Source: Leucobacter chromiiresistens (GTDB lineage: Bacteria > Actinomycetota > Actinomycetes > Actinomycetales > Microbacteriaceae). Taken from it: a stretch of DNA of 64,000 nucleotides. The position numbers and the translations under genes are program-made. Below, piece after piece: positions 16,788 to 25,419 of this stretch. The notes below the pieces were generated by a model. The model worked only from the letters and a program-made list of their open reading frames with translations, had not been told where the DNA came from and did no database searches. The stretch spans positions 1,550,001 through 1,614,000 of the forward strand of contig NZ_FNKB01000001.1 of NCBI RefSeq assembly GCF_900102345.1, read 5' to 3'. Each line of letters begins with the position of its first letter. Within the stretch, counting starts at the first letter, position 1.

Positions 16788-16841
16788 GAGAAGGCCCCCA
16801 TCATTGGTGGTGTCTAAGTCATCGCCGAGGGAGGCCTTCTC
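16788..16841 (+). promoter_or_regulatory. Hairpin hiding the transposase start region
   Basis: GAGAAGGCC (16788-16796) and GGCCTTCTC (16833-16841) are perfect inverted copies. The right arm ends on the base before the TTG start and overlaps the GAGGGAGG ribosome-binding site. A transcript entering from outside could fold and hide the start, as described for other insertion sequences. Confidence 0.5.
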
Positions 16842-17801
16842 TTGTCCCACCGTAATGCTGTTCTGACTATTCGTGGCCGCCAGATCCTGTGCGAACGGAT
16901 CGCTGCGGGTCGTCCGGTGTCCCATGTGGCCAAGGAGATGGGGATCTCCCGCACGTGTGCTCACCGCTGGTGGGGTCGCTATCGCCGCCAAGGACCGGCT
17001 GGCCTGGAAGACCGTTCCTCCAGGCCCAAATCGATGCCGACGGCCACACCGGTGGAGATCGCGACGGCGGTCGTAGCGGCCAGGATCGCTGACCGGGACA
17101 ACGCGTTCGAGTTGGCAGCCCGCTTCGGTGTCTCGCCCTCGACAGCCGGGCGGATCATCCGCCGGGCCGGCCTTCCACGTCTGGCTGATATCGATCGCGT
17201 GACCGGAGAAGTGATCCGTGCCTCACGGGCCACCGATCACCGTTACGAACGCGAGCGTGCCGGTGATCTGGTCCATGTCGACGTCAAGAAGCTGGGCCGC
17301 ATCCCCGACGGTGGGGGCTGGCGCGCCCACGGCCGCTCCGAGCAGGTTCGTAAACGCGGCATCGGCTTCGACTACGTCCACGTCGCCGTGGACGACCACA
17401 CCCGGTTGGCATTCGCGCAGGTCCTGCCCGATGAGCAGGCGACCACCTGCGCGACGTTCATGGCCGACGCCGCCGCGTTCTTCGCGAGCCACGGGGTCCG
17501 CATCCGTCAGGTCATGACGGACAACGCTTTGGCCTACCGACGTTCCCGCGCGTTCCGCAACGCTCTGGCCGCGCTGACGGCCACTCACGTCCTGATTCGT
17601 CCACGCTCACCGTGGCAGAACGGCAAGGCCGAACGGTTCAACCGCACCCTGGCCGACGGGTGGGCATATCGACGCCCCTACGCATCGAACGACGATCGCA
17701 CCGCCGCGCTCGATGCGTGGTTGGAGCACTACAACTACGCTCGACCTCACACCGCCGCACACGGCCGTCCCCCGATCAGCCGACTGGCACCAACCTCATG
17801 A
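16842..17801 (+). CDS. IS481 family transposase
   Basis: A 319-residue DDE transposase. The N-terminal helix-turn-helix (residues about 10-60, with VSHVAKEMGISRTCAHRWW) binds the ends, a second HTH-like segment follows near residues 85-110, and a retroviral-integrase-type core has Asp147 (VHVDVKKLG), Asp227 (VMTDNALAY) and Glu264 (KAERFNRTL), with 36 residues between the last two as usual for this family. TTG was chosen because it follows GAGGGAGGCC and gives the normal N-terminus MSHRNA. It reads in the same direction as both flanking genes. Confidence 0.95.
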   Translation: MSHRNAVLTIRGRQILCERIAAGRPVSHVAKEMGISRTCAHRWWGRYRRQGPAGLEDRSSRPKSMPTATPVEIATAVVAARIADRDNAFELAARFGVSPSTAGRIIRRAGLPRLADIDRVTGEVIRASRATDHRYERERAGDLVHVDVKKLGRIPDGGGWRAHGRSEQVRKRGIGFDYVHVAVDDHTRLAFAQVLPDEQATTCATFMADAAAFFASHGVRIRQVMTDNALAYRRSRAFRNALAALTATHVLIRPRSPWQNGKAERFNRTLADGWAYRRPYASNDDRTAALDAWLEHYNYARPHTAAHGRPPISRLAPTS

Positions 17802-17835
17802 CCAAGTACAGCTAGCGGCGGCGCGCGGCCGGGTC

Positions 17836-17841
17836 TAGCGT
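17836..17841 (+). promoter_or_regulatory. -10 element TAGCGT, leaderless quinone reductase
   Basis: TAGCGT ends six bases before ATG 17848. It lies just outside the IS right end, so the insertion left only 19 bp upstream of the box and removed any original -35 context. Confidence 0.5.
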
Positions 17842-17847
17842 GGGCCC

Positions 17848-18822
17848 ATGCGCGCCATCACCATCACCGACGACCACCGACTCGAACTCGCCGATCTGCC
17901 GGAACCGGCTGCGGGCGAGGGCGAGATCCTCATCGACGTCGTCGCGGCGGGAGTGAACCGCGCCGACGTCGCCCAGGCCGCGGGGCACTACCCGCCGCCC
18001 CCGGGGGCCTCCGACCTGCCGGGCCTCGAAGTCTCGGGGCACCGCCGAGACACCGGCGAGCCGGTCGTGGCGCTGCTCGCGGGCGGCGGGTACGCCGAGG
18101 TCGTGGCCGTGCCCGAGGCGCAGGTCGTGCCCGCGCCGCCCGCGCTCTCGCTCGCCGACGCGGGAGGCATCATCGAGGTCGCGGCGACCGTCGTCTCGAA
18201 CCTGGTCATCGAGGGGGGCCTGCGCGCCGAGCCCGCCGGCGGCAACGGGGGAGCGGCACCCGAACCCCAGACCGTGCTGGTGCACGGCGGCACCGGCGGC
18301 ATCGGCACCTTCGCGATCCAGTTCGCCAGCGCGCTCGGCGCGCGCGTGCTCACCACCGTCGGATCGGACGAGGCCGTCGCCGAGGTGCGGCGCCTCGGGG
18401 CCGCCGAGGCCTGGAACCGGCGCACCACCGACATCGCGGCGGCGGTGCGCGACGCGGGCGGCGCCGACATCATCCTCGACATCGTCGGCGGCCCCGCGCT
18501 CCGCGACAACGTCGCGATGCTGCGGGAGTTCGGCCGCCTCGTCATCATCGGCACCCTGGGCGGCGCCGCCGGCGAACTCGACGTGGCCGCGCTCATGGGC
18601 AAGCGGGCCCGCGTCATCGGCACCACGGTGCGCTCGCGCGCACCGCACGACAAGCAGCGCATCCTCGAGCGCACCGCCGAACTCGTGTGGCCGCTGCTCG
18701 AGAACGGCGAGATCTCGCTGCCCGTGCACGCGCGGGTGCCGCTCGCCGAAGCCGCCCGCGCGCACGAGATGCTGCGGGCGGGCGGGCACCTCGGGAAGGT
18801 GATCCTCGATGTCGCCGGCTGA
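17848..18822 (+). CDS. NAD(P)H-quinone oxidoreductase, PIG3 type
   Basis: A 324-residue zinc-independent medium-chain dehydrogenase. It has the quinone reductase signature region GVNRADVAQAAGHYPPP, a Rossmann loop GGTGGIGTFAIQFA (about residues 148-161) and the NADPH-side segment IIGTLGG. It lacks the structural and catalytic zinc cysteines of alcohol dehydrogenases. Family members reduce quinones or other electrophiles with NADPH. A short low-complexity insert, EPAGGNGGAAPEPQ, precedes the Rossmann fold. The 3' end overlaps the YdeI-type pseudogene by 14 bases, so the two were once one operon. Confidence 0.85.
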   Translation: MRAITITDDHRLELADLPEPAAGEGEILIDVVAAGVNRADVAQAAGHYPPPPGASDLPGLEVSGHRRDTGEPVVALLAGGGYAEVVAVPEAQVVPAPPALSLADAGGIIEVAATVVSNLVIEGGLRAEPAGGNGGAAPEPQTVLVHGGTGGIGTFAIQFASALGARVLTTVGSDEAVAEVRRLGAAEAWNRRTTDIAAAVRDAGGADIILDIVGGPALRDNVAMLREFGRLVIIGTLGGAAGELDVAALMGKRARVIGTTVRSRAPHDKQRILERTAELVWPLLENGEISLPVHARVPLAEAARAHEMLRAGGHLGKVILDVAG

Positions 18823-19350
18823 CGTCTTCGCCGAGCCCGCCGTGTTCGCCGACGCCGCGGCGTGGGGGGCGTGGCTCGCAGCCCATGAGGGCGCGCACGA
18901 CGGCGGGTGGGTGGTGCTCGCCAAGAAGGGCACCACCACCCCCACGTCGCTGAGCTACCAGCAGGCCCTGGAGGCGGCGCTCTGCAGCGGGTGGATCGAC
19001 GGGCAGAAGCGGTCGCGCAACGCCGACACCTTTCTGCAGCGCTTCACCCCGCGGCGCGCGCGCTCGATGTGGTCGCAGCGCAACGTCGAGATCATCGCCC
19101 GGCTCGAGGCCGAGGGGCGTCTGCGCCCGCGGGGGCGCGCCGAGGTCGAGCGCGCGCGGGCGCCGCGACGATGGCCGTGCCCGAGGAGCTCGCGAGCGCG
19201 CTCGCCGCCGACGCGGCGGCGCGATCCGCCTTCGAGGCGCTCAGTCGCAGCGCGCGCTACAGCGCCCTCCACCCGATCGCCACCGCCGTGCGGCCCGAGA
19301 CCCGAGCGCGGCGCGCGGCCGCGCTCCTCGCGAGACTGCGCGAGCCCTGA
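18809..19350 (+). pseudogene. YdeI/OmpD-associated family gene broken by frameshift
   Basis: The first frame (from ATG 18809) gives a normal family N-terminus, with SLSYQQALEAALCSGWIDGQ and FTPRRARSMWSQRN, up to AEVERARA near 19160. Homology then continues in another frame from about 19160, with MAVPEELASALAADAAARSA and RPETRARRAAALLA, to the stop at 19350. Family members normally have about ten more residues at the junction (a G-R-W-D-x-A-Y segment). I read this as an out-of-frame deletion of roughly 30 bases. The unshifted frame runs on into antisense of the next gene. A sequencing error cannot be excluded. Confidence 0.7.
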
Positions 19351-19359
19351 TCTGCGCCG

Positions 19360-20361
19360 TTACTGCACCGACCACCCGCCGTCGGAGGCGAGAATCGCGC
19401 CGTTAATGTTGACCGCGTCATCCGAGAGCAGGAATGTGATCGACGCGGCGAGGTGCTCGGCCGTCGCGATCGTCGGGATCGACTGCTGGAACGGCGCGAG
19501 CCGTGCAGACCCCGCCTCCGACATGTTCGGCGGCATCGGAATGCCCGTGGCGACGCCGCCGGGGGCGACCGCGTTCACCCGGATCCCGCGCGGCCCGTAC
19601 ATGAAGGCCGCCGACTTCGTGACGCCCACGATGCCGTGCTTGCTGGCGGTGTAGGCGTTGCCCGACGCGTTGCCGCGCAGTGCGGCCTCGCTCGCGACGT
19701 TCAGGATCGCGCCCCGCCCGGCCGCCTCCATCGCCGGGAGCACGGCGCGCATCAGCTTGAACGGTGCGGTGAGGTTGATCGCGATCACCCGATACCAGAC
19801 GGCGTCGGGCGTCTCGCCCGCGGGCGAGAAGTCGTCGTTGACGCCGGCCACGTTCGCGAGCCCGTCGATCCGGTCGCCCGCGGCGGCGATCACGCGGTCG
19901 ATCGCATCCTGCCGGGTGAGGTCGCCGGCGACGGCGACGATGTCGGCGTCGGGCAGCTCGGCGGCGAGCGCCTCAAGCTTCTCAGCTGCGATGTCGCAGG
20001 CGACGACGCGGCCGCCCTCGCGCGCGATGCGCGACGCGGTCGCCCGGCCGATGCCCGACGCGGCGCCCGTCACGACGATGGTCCTCCCGGCGAAGCGCCC
20101 GGGCGTGATGCGCTCCGTCCACCCGGTCTCCTCGGCGGATTCGGGCAGCTCGCCGCCGTTCGCCGCGCGCACGAGGTCGTCGACGACCGACTGGGGTATC
20201 GCGCCCTGGCTGAGGGTGACGAGCTGCTGCAGGGGGAGCCCGAGCACGGGGGCGAGCGATGCGGGGTCGGCGCCGGACTGCGCGAGCAGCCCGCGCACGA
20301 GTTCGCCGCCGGCGGGGTCCGCGAGCCAGTCGCCGATGCTGGATCGAGCCGTGAGTGCCAT
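19360..20361 (-). CDS. SDR-family dehydrogenase with extra N-terminal helical domain
   Basis: A 333-residue protein. Residues 90-333 are a classical short-chain dehydrogenase: TGAASGIGRA cofactor loop near residue 98, LANVAGVN, catalytic Ser in NVASEAA, Tyr and Lys in YTASKHG, and a C-terminal NGAILASDGGW. Residues 1-85 are an additional helical domain (IGDWLADPAGGELVRGLLAQ and LVTLSQGAIPQSVVDDLV) not found in ordinary SDRs. It may be a regulatory or oligomerisation domain. ATG 20361 follows GGAGACATC. It is divergent from a TetR regulator and probably its target; the substrate is unknown. Confidence 0.8.
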   Translation of the reverse strand: MALTARSSIGDWLADPAGGELVRGLLAQSGADPASLAPVLGLPLQQLVTLSQGAIPQSVVDDLVRAANGGELPESAEETGWTERITPGRFAGRTIVVTGAASGIGRATASRIAREGGRVVACDIAAEKLEALAAELPDADIVAVAGDLTRQDAIDRVIAAAGDRIDGLANVAGVNDDFSPAGETPDAVWYRVIAINLTAPFKLMRAVLPAMEAAGRGAILNVASEAALRGNASGNAYTASKHGIVGVTKSAAFMYGPRGIRVNAVAPGGVATGIPMPPNMSEAGSARLAPFQQSIPTIATAEHLAASITFLLSDDAVNINGAILASDGGWSVQ

Positions 20362-20441
20362 GATGTCTCCTTCGCTGAGCGCGGGCGCGTCGGAACCGGG
20401 GCGAATCGTGTTTCGCAACGGTGCGTCCACTTATGCACCAC

Positions 20442-20459
20442 GGTACACCCGAGTACCCT
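20442..20459. promoter_or_regulatory. Palindrome over leaderless tetR promoter
   Basis: GGTAC-ACCCGA-GTACC (20442-20457) overlaps the -10 box TACCCT (20454-20459), which ends six bases before GTG 20466. A looser GGTGC...GCACC dyad lies at 20420-20439. Both are in the space between the SDR and tetR genes, and are the natural candidates for the TetR operator. Confidence 0.5.
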
Positions 20460-20465
20460 GATTGC

Positions 20466-21056
20466 GTGCCGAGACCGCGAAGCGAAACCGCCCGCCGGGC
20501 CGTGCTGGCGTCGATGCGCCGCGCGGTGACGGGCGAGGGGTACGAGGCGCTCACCATCGAGCGGCTCGCGGCCGACGCCGGCGTCTCGAAGCAGACGATC
20601 TACCGGTGGTGGCCGAACAAGGCCGCGATCCTCGGGGAGGCGCTCGTCGAGGGCGCGCTGCCCGCGCACATCCCGCTGCCGCACGACACCGGCGATGCGG
20701 CGCCCGACCTGGCGGCCGACCTCCTCGCCTGGCTCACCGAATCGACACGGCAGCTCCAGCGCGCCGAGGGGCTCGGCGTGGCCCGCGCCCTGATCGCCGT
20801 CACCGCCGCCGACCCCGAGATCGGTGCGGCGCTCAACGACCGCCTGGCCGCGCCGATCCGCGAGTGGGTGCAGCGGCGCATCGATCGCGCAGCCGAGCAC
20901 GGAGCGCTCCGCGACGGAGTCGACGCGATCCTGCTCGCCGACCACCTCATCGCGATCACCGCGTACGCCGCGCTCACCGGCGCCGTGCACAGCGAGGAGC
21001 GCCTGCGCGGCATCGTCGCGCACGTGATGCACGGCATCGTCGCACCGCCGCGGTAA
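20466..21056 (+). CDS. TetR/AcrR family regulator
   Basis: A 196-residue repressor. The N-terminal HTH reads YEALTIERLAADAGVSKQTIYRWWPNKAAIL (split here only by description), a standard TetR DNA-binding domain at residues 20-55. The rest is a helical ligand domain resembling the TetR_C_11/16-like groups. GTG 20466 is preferred over ATG 20421 because the upstream part would not fit the family and a -10 box stands six bases before the GTG. It is divergent from the SDR dehydrogenase, which it probably represses together with itself. Confidence 0.85.
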   Translation: MPRPRSETARRAVLASMRRAVTGEGYEALTIERLAADAGVSKQTIYRWWPNKAAILGEALVEGALPAHIPLPHDTGDAAPDLAADLLAWLTESTRQLQRAEGLGVARALIAVTAADPEIGAALNDRLAAPIREWVQRRIDRAAEHGALRDGVDAILLADHLIAITAYAALTGAVHSEERLRGIVAHVMHGIVAPPR

Positions 21057-21294
21057 CGCGCCGCAGCTCCCCGGCAACGCGCCGCAGCGCGCCGAACCGC
21101 CCCAGGGCGCGGCAGCCCGCCGGAGCGCCCCGGGGCGCGGCGGTGTGAGCGTCGCGTGAGCAATCGCGGCGGGGCCGTATGGATTCCGTGAGGATCGCCG
21201 CGCAGCGGGCCGCCCGGGTGTTCGATCAGGGGGTGAGCCCGAAGGACGGGCTCCCGGCCGCTGCGGCGGTCGGCGCTTCTCGAATGGAGATCCC
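21057..21294 (+). other. Leader region of the kdp operon
   Basis: A 238-bp gap with the repeated word ACGCGCCGCAGC near its start, a possible -10 (TATGGA near 21178), and a perfect 7-bp hairpin GAGCCCG-AAGGA-CGGGCTC at 21235-21253, about 40 bases before the first kdp start. A potassium- or c-di-AMP-responsive leader is conceivable, but I could not match a known riboswitch. Confidence 0.3.
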
Positions 21295-21378
21295 GTGCTG
21301 GATCTGATCACCGTGCTGGGCGTGATCGCCGTGTTCGCGCTCATCGGCGTGCTGGCGAAGGGGGTGGAGCGGCTGTGA
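21295..21378 (+). CDS. Extra 27-residue membrane peptide preceding kdpF
   Basis: GTG start after GGAGA, reading [20 protein letters not shown] then AKGVERL. It is a single membrane helix with a short basic tail, similar in size and build to KdpF but without its P-E-x-F end. Its stop overlaps the kdpF start (GTGA). It is probably a second small subunit of the Kdp pump or a duplicated KdpF-like peptide (inference). Confidence 0.65.
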   Translation: MLDLITVLGVIAVFALIGVLAKGVERL

Positions 21379-21464
21379 TCGTCTTCGAAGCGCTGGCCGC
21401 GCTCCTCGCCGTCGGGGCGCTCGCCTATCTCGTCGTCGCGCTCCTGAAGCCGGAGCGCTTCTGA
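21375..21464 (+). CDS. kdpF: Potassium-transporting ATPase subunit KdpF
   Basis: A 29-residue single-helix peptide, [20 protein letters not shown] then VALLKPERF. The A-Y-L-x-x-A-L-x-x-P-E-x-F pattern is diagnostic of KdpF, which stabilises the KdpABC complex in the membrane. Its GTG overlaps the previous stop, and its TGA overlaps the kdpA ATG by one base. Confidence 0.85.
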   Translation: MIVFEALAALLAVGALAYLVVALLKPERF

Positions 21465-23149
21465 TGGCCGGGTCGACCGCCCTGGTCGCGCTCGCCTCGA
21501 TCGCGACCGTCGCGCTCCTACTCGCGGTGCTGTACCGGCCGTTCGGCGACTACCTCGCCTGGACGTACACGTCGCCCAAGCACTGGCGCGTCGAGCGCGT
21601 CGTCTACCGGGCGATCGGCGTCGACGAGCGGGCGGAGCAGACGTGGCGCTCGTACCTGCGAGGCGTGCTCATCATCTCCGCGGTGGGCGTGCTGATCGTG
21701 TACGCGCTGCAGCGCCTCCAGCCGTGGCTGCCCTACGCGCTCGGGCTCCCCGCGCCGTCGGAGCACCTCTCGTTCAACACGGCGGTGTCGTTCGTCACGA
21801 ACACGAACTGGCAGTCGTACTCGCCCGAGCAGACCCTCGGGTACACCGTGCAGATCGCCGGCCTCGCCGTGCAGAACTTCGTGTCGGCGGCCGTCGGCAT
21901 GGCGGTCGCGGTCGCGCTGGTGCGCGGCTTCGCGGCCCGCCGCTCGGGCACGATCGGTAACTTCTGGGTCGACCTGACGCGCGGCACCGTGCGCGTGCTC
22001 GTGCCGCTCGCGACGATCGCCGCCGTCGTGCTGGCGGTCGGCGGCGTGGTGCAGAACTTCGCCGGGTTCACCGACGTGACGACGCTGAGCGGCGCCGCGC
22101 AGAGCATTCCGGGCGGGCCGGTGGCGTCGCAGGAGGCCATCAAGCTGCTCGGCACGAACGGCGGCGGCTTCTTCAACGCCAACTCGGCGCATCCCTTCGA
22201 GAACCCGACGCCGTGGACGAGCCTCGCGCAGGTGGTGCTCATGCTGCTGATCCCGTTCAGCATGCCGCGCGCCTTCGGCCGCATGGTCGGCGACACCCGG
22301 CAGGGCCTCGCGATCGTGAGCGTCATGGCGATCCTCTACGTCGCCTCGTTCGCCCTGCTCACCGCGATCGAGAGCGCGGGCCGCGGCACGGCGCCCGAGC
22401 TGGCGGGCGGCGCGCTCGAGGGCAAGGAGTGGCGCTTCGGCATCGTGGGGTCGACGCTCTTCGCGACGACGAGCACGGGCACGTCGACGGGCGCCGTGAA
22501 CTCGATGCACGACTCGTACACCGCGCTCGGCGGCATGCTGCCGATGCTGAACATGATGCTCGGCGAGGTGTCGCCCGGCGGGGTCGGATCGGGGCTCTAC
22601 GCCGTGCTCGTGCTCGCCATCATCGCGGTCTTCATCGCCGGCCTGCTCATCGGCCGCACCCCCGAGTATCTCGGCAAGAAGATCGGCACTCGCGAGATCA
22701 CCCTCGGCGCGCTGTACATCCTCATCGCCCCGACGCTCGTGCTCGCCGGCACGGCGCTCAGCTTCGCGGTGCCGGGGGTGCGCGACGAGGTCATCGCGAC
22801 CTCGATCTGGAACCCGGGGTCGCACGGCCTCTCCGAGGTGCTCTACGCGTTCACCTCCGCCGCGAACAACAACGGCTCGGCGTTCGCCGGCCTCACGGCG
22901 AATACGCCGTGGATGAACATCGCGCTCGGCGTCGCGATGCTGCTCGGCCGGTTCGTGCCCATCGTGCTCGTGCTCGCCCTCGCGGGCTCGCTCGCGGCGC
23001 AGGATCGCGTGCCCACCACGGCGGGCACGCTGCCCACCCACCGGCCGCTGTTCGTCGGCATGCTCACCGCGGTGACGCTCCTCGTCACCGCGCTCACGTT
23101 CTTCCCCGTTCTCGCGCTGGGTCCCCTGGCTGAAGGGCTGATGTCATGA
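21464..23149 (+). CDS. kdpA: Potassium-transporting ATPase subunit KdpA
   Basis: A 561-residue potassium channel-like subunit with about ten to twelve membrane helices, the same length as E. coli KdpA. Selectivity-loop sequences are seen, such as [26 protein letters not shown], and [13 protein letters not shown], which line the potassium filter. It binds and passes potassium to the KdpB pump subunit. The 3' end overlaps kdpB by four bases. The operon order kdpF-A-B-C-D-E is complete. Confidence 0.95.
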   Translation: MAGSTALVALASIATVALLLAVLYRPFGDYLAWTYTSPKHWRVERVVYRAIGVDERAEQTWRSYLRGVLIISAVGVLIVYALQRLQPWLPYALGLPAPSEHLSFNTAVSFVTNTNWQSYSPEQTLGYTVQIAGLAVQNFVSAAVGMAVAVALVRGFAARRSGTIGNFWVDLTRGTVRVLVPLATIAAVVLAVGGVVQNFAGFTDVTTLSGAAQSIPGGPVASQEAIKLLGTNGGGFFNANSAHPFENPTPWTSLAQVVLMLLIPFSMPRAFGRMVGDTRQGLAIVSVMAILYVASFALLTAIESAGRGTAPELAGGALEGKEWRFGIVGSTLFATTSTGTSTGAVNSMHDSYTALGGMLPMLNMMLGEVSPGGVGSGLYAVLVLAIIAVFIAGLLIGRTPEYLGKKIGTREITLGALYILIAPTLVLAGTALSFAVPGVRDEVIATSIWNPGSHGLSEVLYAFTSAANNNGSAFAGLTANTPWMNIALGVAMLLGRFVPIVLVLALAGSLAAQDRVPTTAGTLPTHRPLFVGMLTAVTLLVTALTFFPVLALGPLAEGLMS

Positions 23150-25347
23150 TCTCCATGCTGCGCGCCGCACTCCCCGGCGCTCTCCGCAAACTCGACCCGC
23201 GCCGGCAGTGGCGCAACCCGGTGATGTTCATCGTGTGGGTCGGGGCCGCACTCACCACGGTGCTCGCCGTCGCGGAGCCCTTCGTCGGCGGCCCGGCCGA
23301 CTCGGGCGGCCCGGCCGACTCGGGCGGCTCGCCCGTGCCCGCCTCCTTCACCTGGGCCATCGCCGTCTGGCTGTGGGTGACCGTGCTGTTCGCGAACCTC
23401 GCGGAGTCGGTGGCCGAGGGGCGCGGCAAGGCGCAGGCCGACTCGCTGCGGCAGACGCGGGCGGCCACCACGGCGCAGCGCGTCGCGCACTACGACGCGG
23501 GGGCGGACGCGGCGGCGGATCGCGCGACGCTCGAGCCGGTCGCCTCCTCCGACCTGCGCCTCGGCGATCACGTCGTGGTGCGGGCGGGGGAGCTCATTCC
23601 CGGCGACGGCGACATCGTCTGGGGCATCGCCTCGGTCGACGAGTCGGCGATCACCGGCGAATCCGCCCCGGTGGTGCGCGAGTCGGGCGGCGACCGCTCG
23701 GCGGTGACCGGCGGCACGCGCGTGCTCTCCGACCGCATCGTGGTGCGCATCACCTCGATGCCGGGCGAGACCTTCGTCGACCGCATGATCGCGCTGGTCG
23801 AGGGCGCTGCGCGCCAGAAGACGCCGAACGAGATCGCGCTGAACATTCTGCTCGCGAGCCTGTCGATCATCTTCGTGGTGGTGGCGCTCACCCTGAACCC
23901 CATCGCGAGCTACGCCGCGGCGCCCGTCAGCGTGACGGTGCTCGCCGCACTGCTGGTCTGCCTCATCCCGACGACGATCGGCGCGCTGCTCAGCGCGATC
24001 GGCATCGCCGGCATGGATCGGCTCGTGCAGCGCAACGTGCTCGCCATGTCGGGCCGCGCGGTCGAGGCCGCCGGCGACGTGACGACCCTGCTGCTCGACA
24101 AGACCGGCACCATCACCTACGGCAATCGTCGCGCGAGCGCGTTCCTGCGGCTCGACGGGGTGCGGGAGCAGGAGCTCGTCGAGGCGGCGGCGCTCTCGTC
24201 GCTCGCCGACCCCACTCCCGAGGGCGTCTCGATCGTCGAGCTCGCCGAGGCGGAGGGGCGCCGGTTCGACCGGCGGCCGGCCGGCGAGATCGTGCCGTTC
24301 ACGGCGCAGACCCGCATGTCGGGCCTCGACTTGCCCGACGGCACCCGCATCCGCAAGGGCGCGGGCTCCGCGATCGCCGCCTGGGTGGAGCAGGTGGAGC
24401 AGGCCGAGCGGGCCGAGCGGGCCGAGGTCGCGGCGGTGGGAGCGTCGGGCGGCACGAGCGGCGCCGAGGCCGGGCTCGCGGCGAGCGCCGCCGACCGCGC
24501 CGCGCTGCCGGCCGCGGTGCGCGCGGAGCTCGAGCAGCGCGTCGCCGAGGTCTCGCAGAGCGGCGGCACGCCGCTCGTCGTCGCCGAGCACCGCCCCGGA
24601 GCGCCCGCCCGCATCCTCGGCGTCGTGCACCTGAAGGACGTGGTCAAGGAGGGGCTCCCCGAGAAGTTCGCGGAGCTGCGGGGCATGGGGATCCGGACCG
24701 TCATGATCACGGGCGACAACCCGCTCACCGCCGCCGCGATCGCGCAGGAGGCGGGGGTCGACGACTTCCTCGCCGAGGCGACGCCGGAGGACAAGCTCGC
24801 GTACATCCGCCGCGAGCAGGAGGGCGGCAACCTCGTCGCGATGACGGGCGACGGCACGAACGACGCGCCGGCGCTCGCGCAGGCCGACGTGGGCGTCGCC
24901 ATGAACACCGGCACCTCCGCCGCGAAGGAGGCCGGCAACATGGTCGACCTCGACTCCGATCCGTCGAAGCTCATCGACATCGTGCGCATCGGCAAGCAGC
25001 TCCTCATCACGCGCGGCGCGCTCACGACCTTCTCGATCGCCAACGACATCGCGAAGTACTTCGCGATCATCCCCGCGATGTTCATGGGCGTGTTCCCGCA
25101 GCTCGCGGTGCTCAACATCATGGGCCTGCACTCGCCGGCCTCCGCGGTGCTCTCGGCGATCGTCTTCAACGCGATCGTCATCGTGTTCCTCATTCCGCTC
25201 GCGCTGCGCGGCGTCCGCTTCCGGGCGGGCAGCGCGTCGCAGATCCTCGGTCGCAACCTCGCGCTCTACGGGCTCGGCGGCCTCATCACGCCGTTCGCGG
25301 GCATCTGGCTCATCGACCAGGCCGTGCGGCTGATCCCCGGATTCTGA
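23146..25347 (+). CDS. kdpB: Potassium-transporting P-type ATPase subunit KdpB
   Basis: A 733-residue P-type ATPase that powers potassium uptake. The phosphorylated aspartate is Asp318 in [11 protein letters not shown]. Other motifs are [10 protein letters not shown] in the actuator domain, [14 protein letters not shown], and [21 protein letters not shown]. It is about 50 residues longer than E. coli KdpB because of two low-complexity inserts: [15 protein letters not shown] in the first external loop and an acidic, Ala-rich stretch (about residues 410-465, with [17 protein letters not shown]) in the nucleotide-binding domain. Both inserts lie in surface positions and should not block activity. 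Confidence 0.95.
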   Translation: MISMLRAALPGALRKLDPRRQWRNPVMFIVWVGAALTTVLAVAEPFVGGPADSGGPADSGGSPVPASFTWAIAVWLWVTVLFANLAESVAEGRGKAQADSLRQTRAATTAQRVAHYDAGADAAADRATLEPVASSDLRLGDHVVVRAGELIPGDGDIVWGIASVDESAITGESAPVVRESGGDRSAVTGGTRVLSDRIVVRITSMPGETFVDRMIALVEGAARQKTPNEIALNILLASLSIIFVVVALTLNPIASYAAAPVSVTVLAALLVCLIPTTIGALLSAIGIAGMDRLVQRNVLAMSGRAVEAAGDVTTLLLDKTGTITYGNRRASAFLRLDGVREQELVEAAALSSLADPTPEGVSIVELAEAEGRRFDRRPAGEIVPFTAQTRMSGLDLPDGTRIRKGAGSAIAAWVEQVEQAERAERAEVAAVGASGGTSGAEAGLAASAADRAALPAAVRAELEQRVAEVSQSGGTPLVVAEHRPGAPARILGVVHLKDVVKEGLPEKFAELRGMGIRTVMITGDNPLTAAAIAQEAGVDDFLAEATPEDKLAYIRREQEGGNLVAMTGDGTNDAPALAQADVGVAMNTGTSAAKEAGNMVDLDSDPSKLIDIVRIGKQLLITRGALTTFSIANDIAKYFAIIPAMFMGVFPQLAVLNIMGLHSPASAVLSAIVFNAIVIVFLIPLALRGVRFRAGSASQILGRNLALYGLGGLITPFAGIWLIDQAVRLIPGF

Positions 25348-25419
25348 CCGGCGGCGATTCCGTCCGCAGCACGCGCCCCCGATCCTCGCCCCCCCCCAAC
25401 GCACAGAAAGCTGTCTCAC

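Larger units (their letters stand above)
16751..17810 (+). mobile_element. IS481-family insertion sequence, complete
   Basis: A 1060-bp element with perfect 22-bp terminal inverted repeats, TGTACTTGGTCATGAGGTTGGT at 16751-16772 and its complement at 17789-17810, starting TGT and ending ACA. It is flanked by a 6-bp direct duplication, GCTAGC, at 16745-16750 and 17811-17816. It carries one intact transposase. Identical ends plus an intact target duplication indicate a recent insertion. The transposase stop codon (TGA) lies inside the right inverted repeat. Confidence 0.95.

Noticed and set aside
21057..21294. c-di-AMP (ydaO-type) riboswitch before kdp
   Set aside because: One hairpin and a GGGGGTGAG-like word are suggestive, but I could not trace the full pseudoknot layout, so only a leader region is recorded.
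25390..25402. Run of nine C as phase-variable switch
   Set aside because: It is in a non-coding gap upstream of the kdpC ribosome-binding site. Slippage would not shift a frame, and spacing control is not evident.
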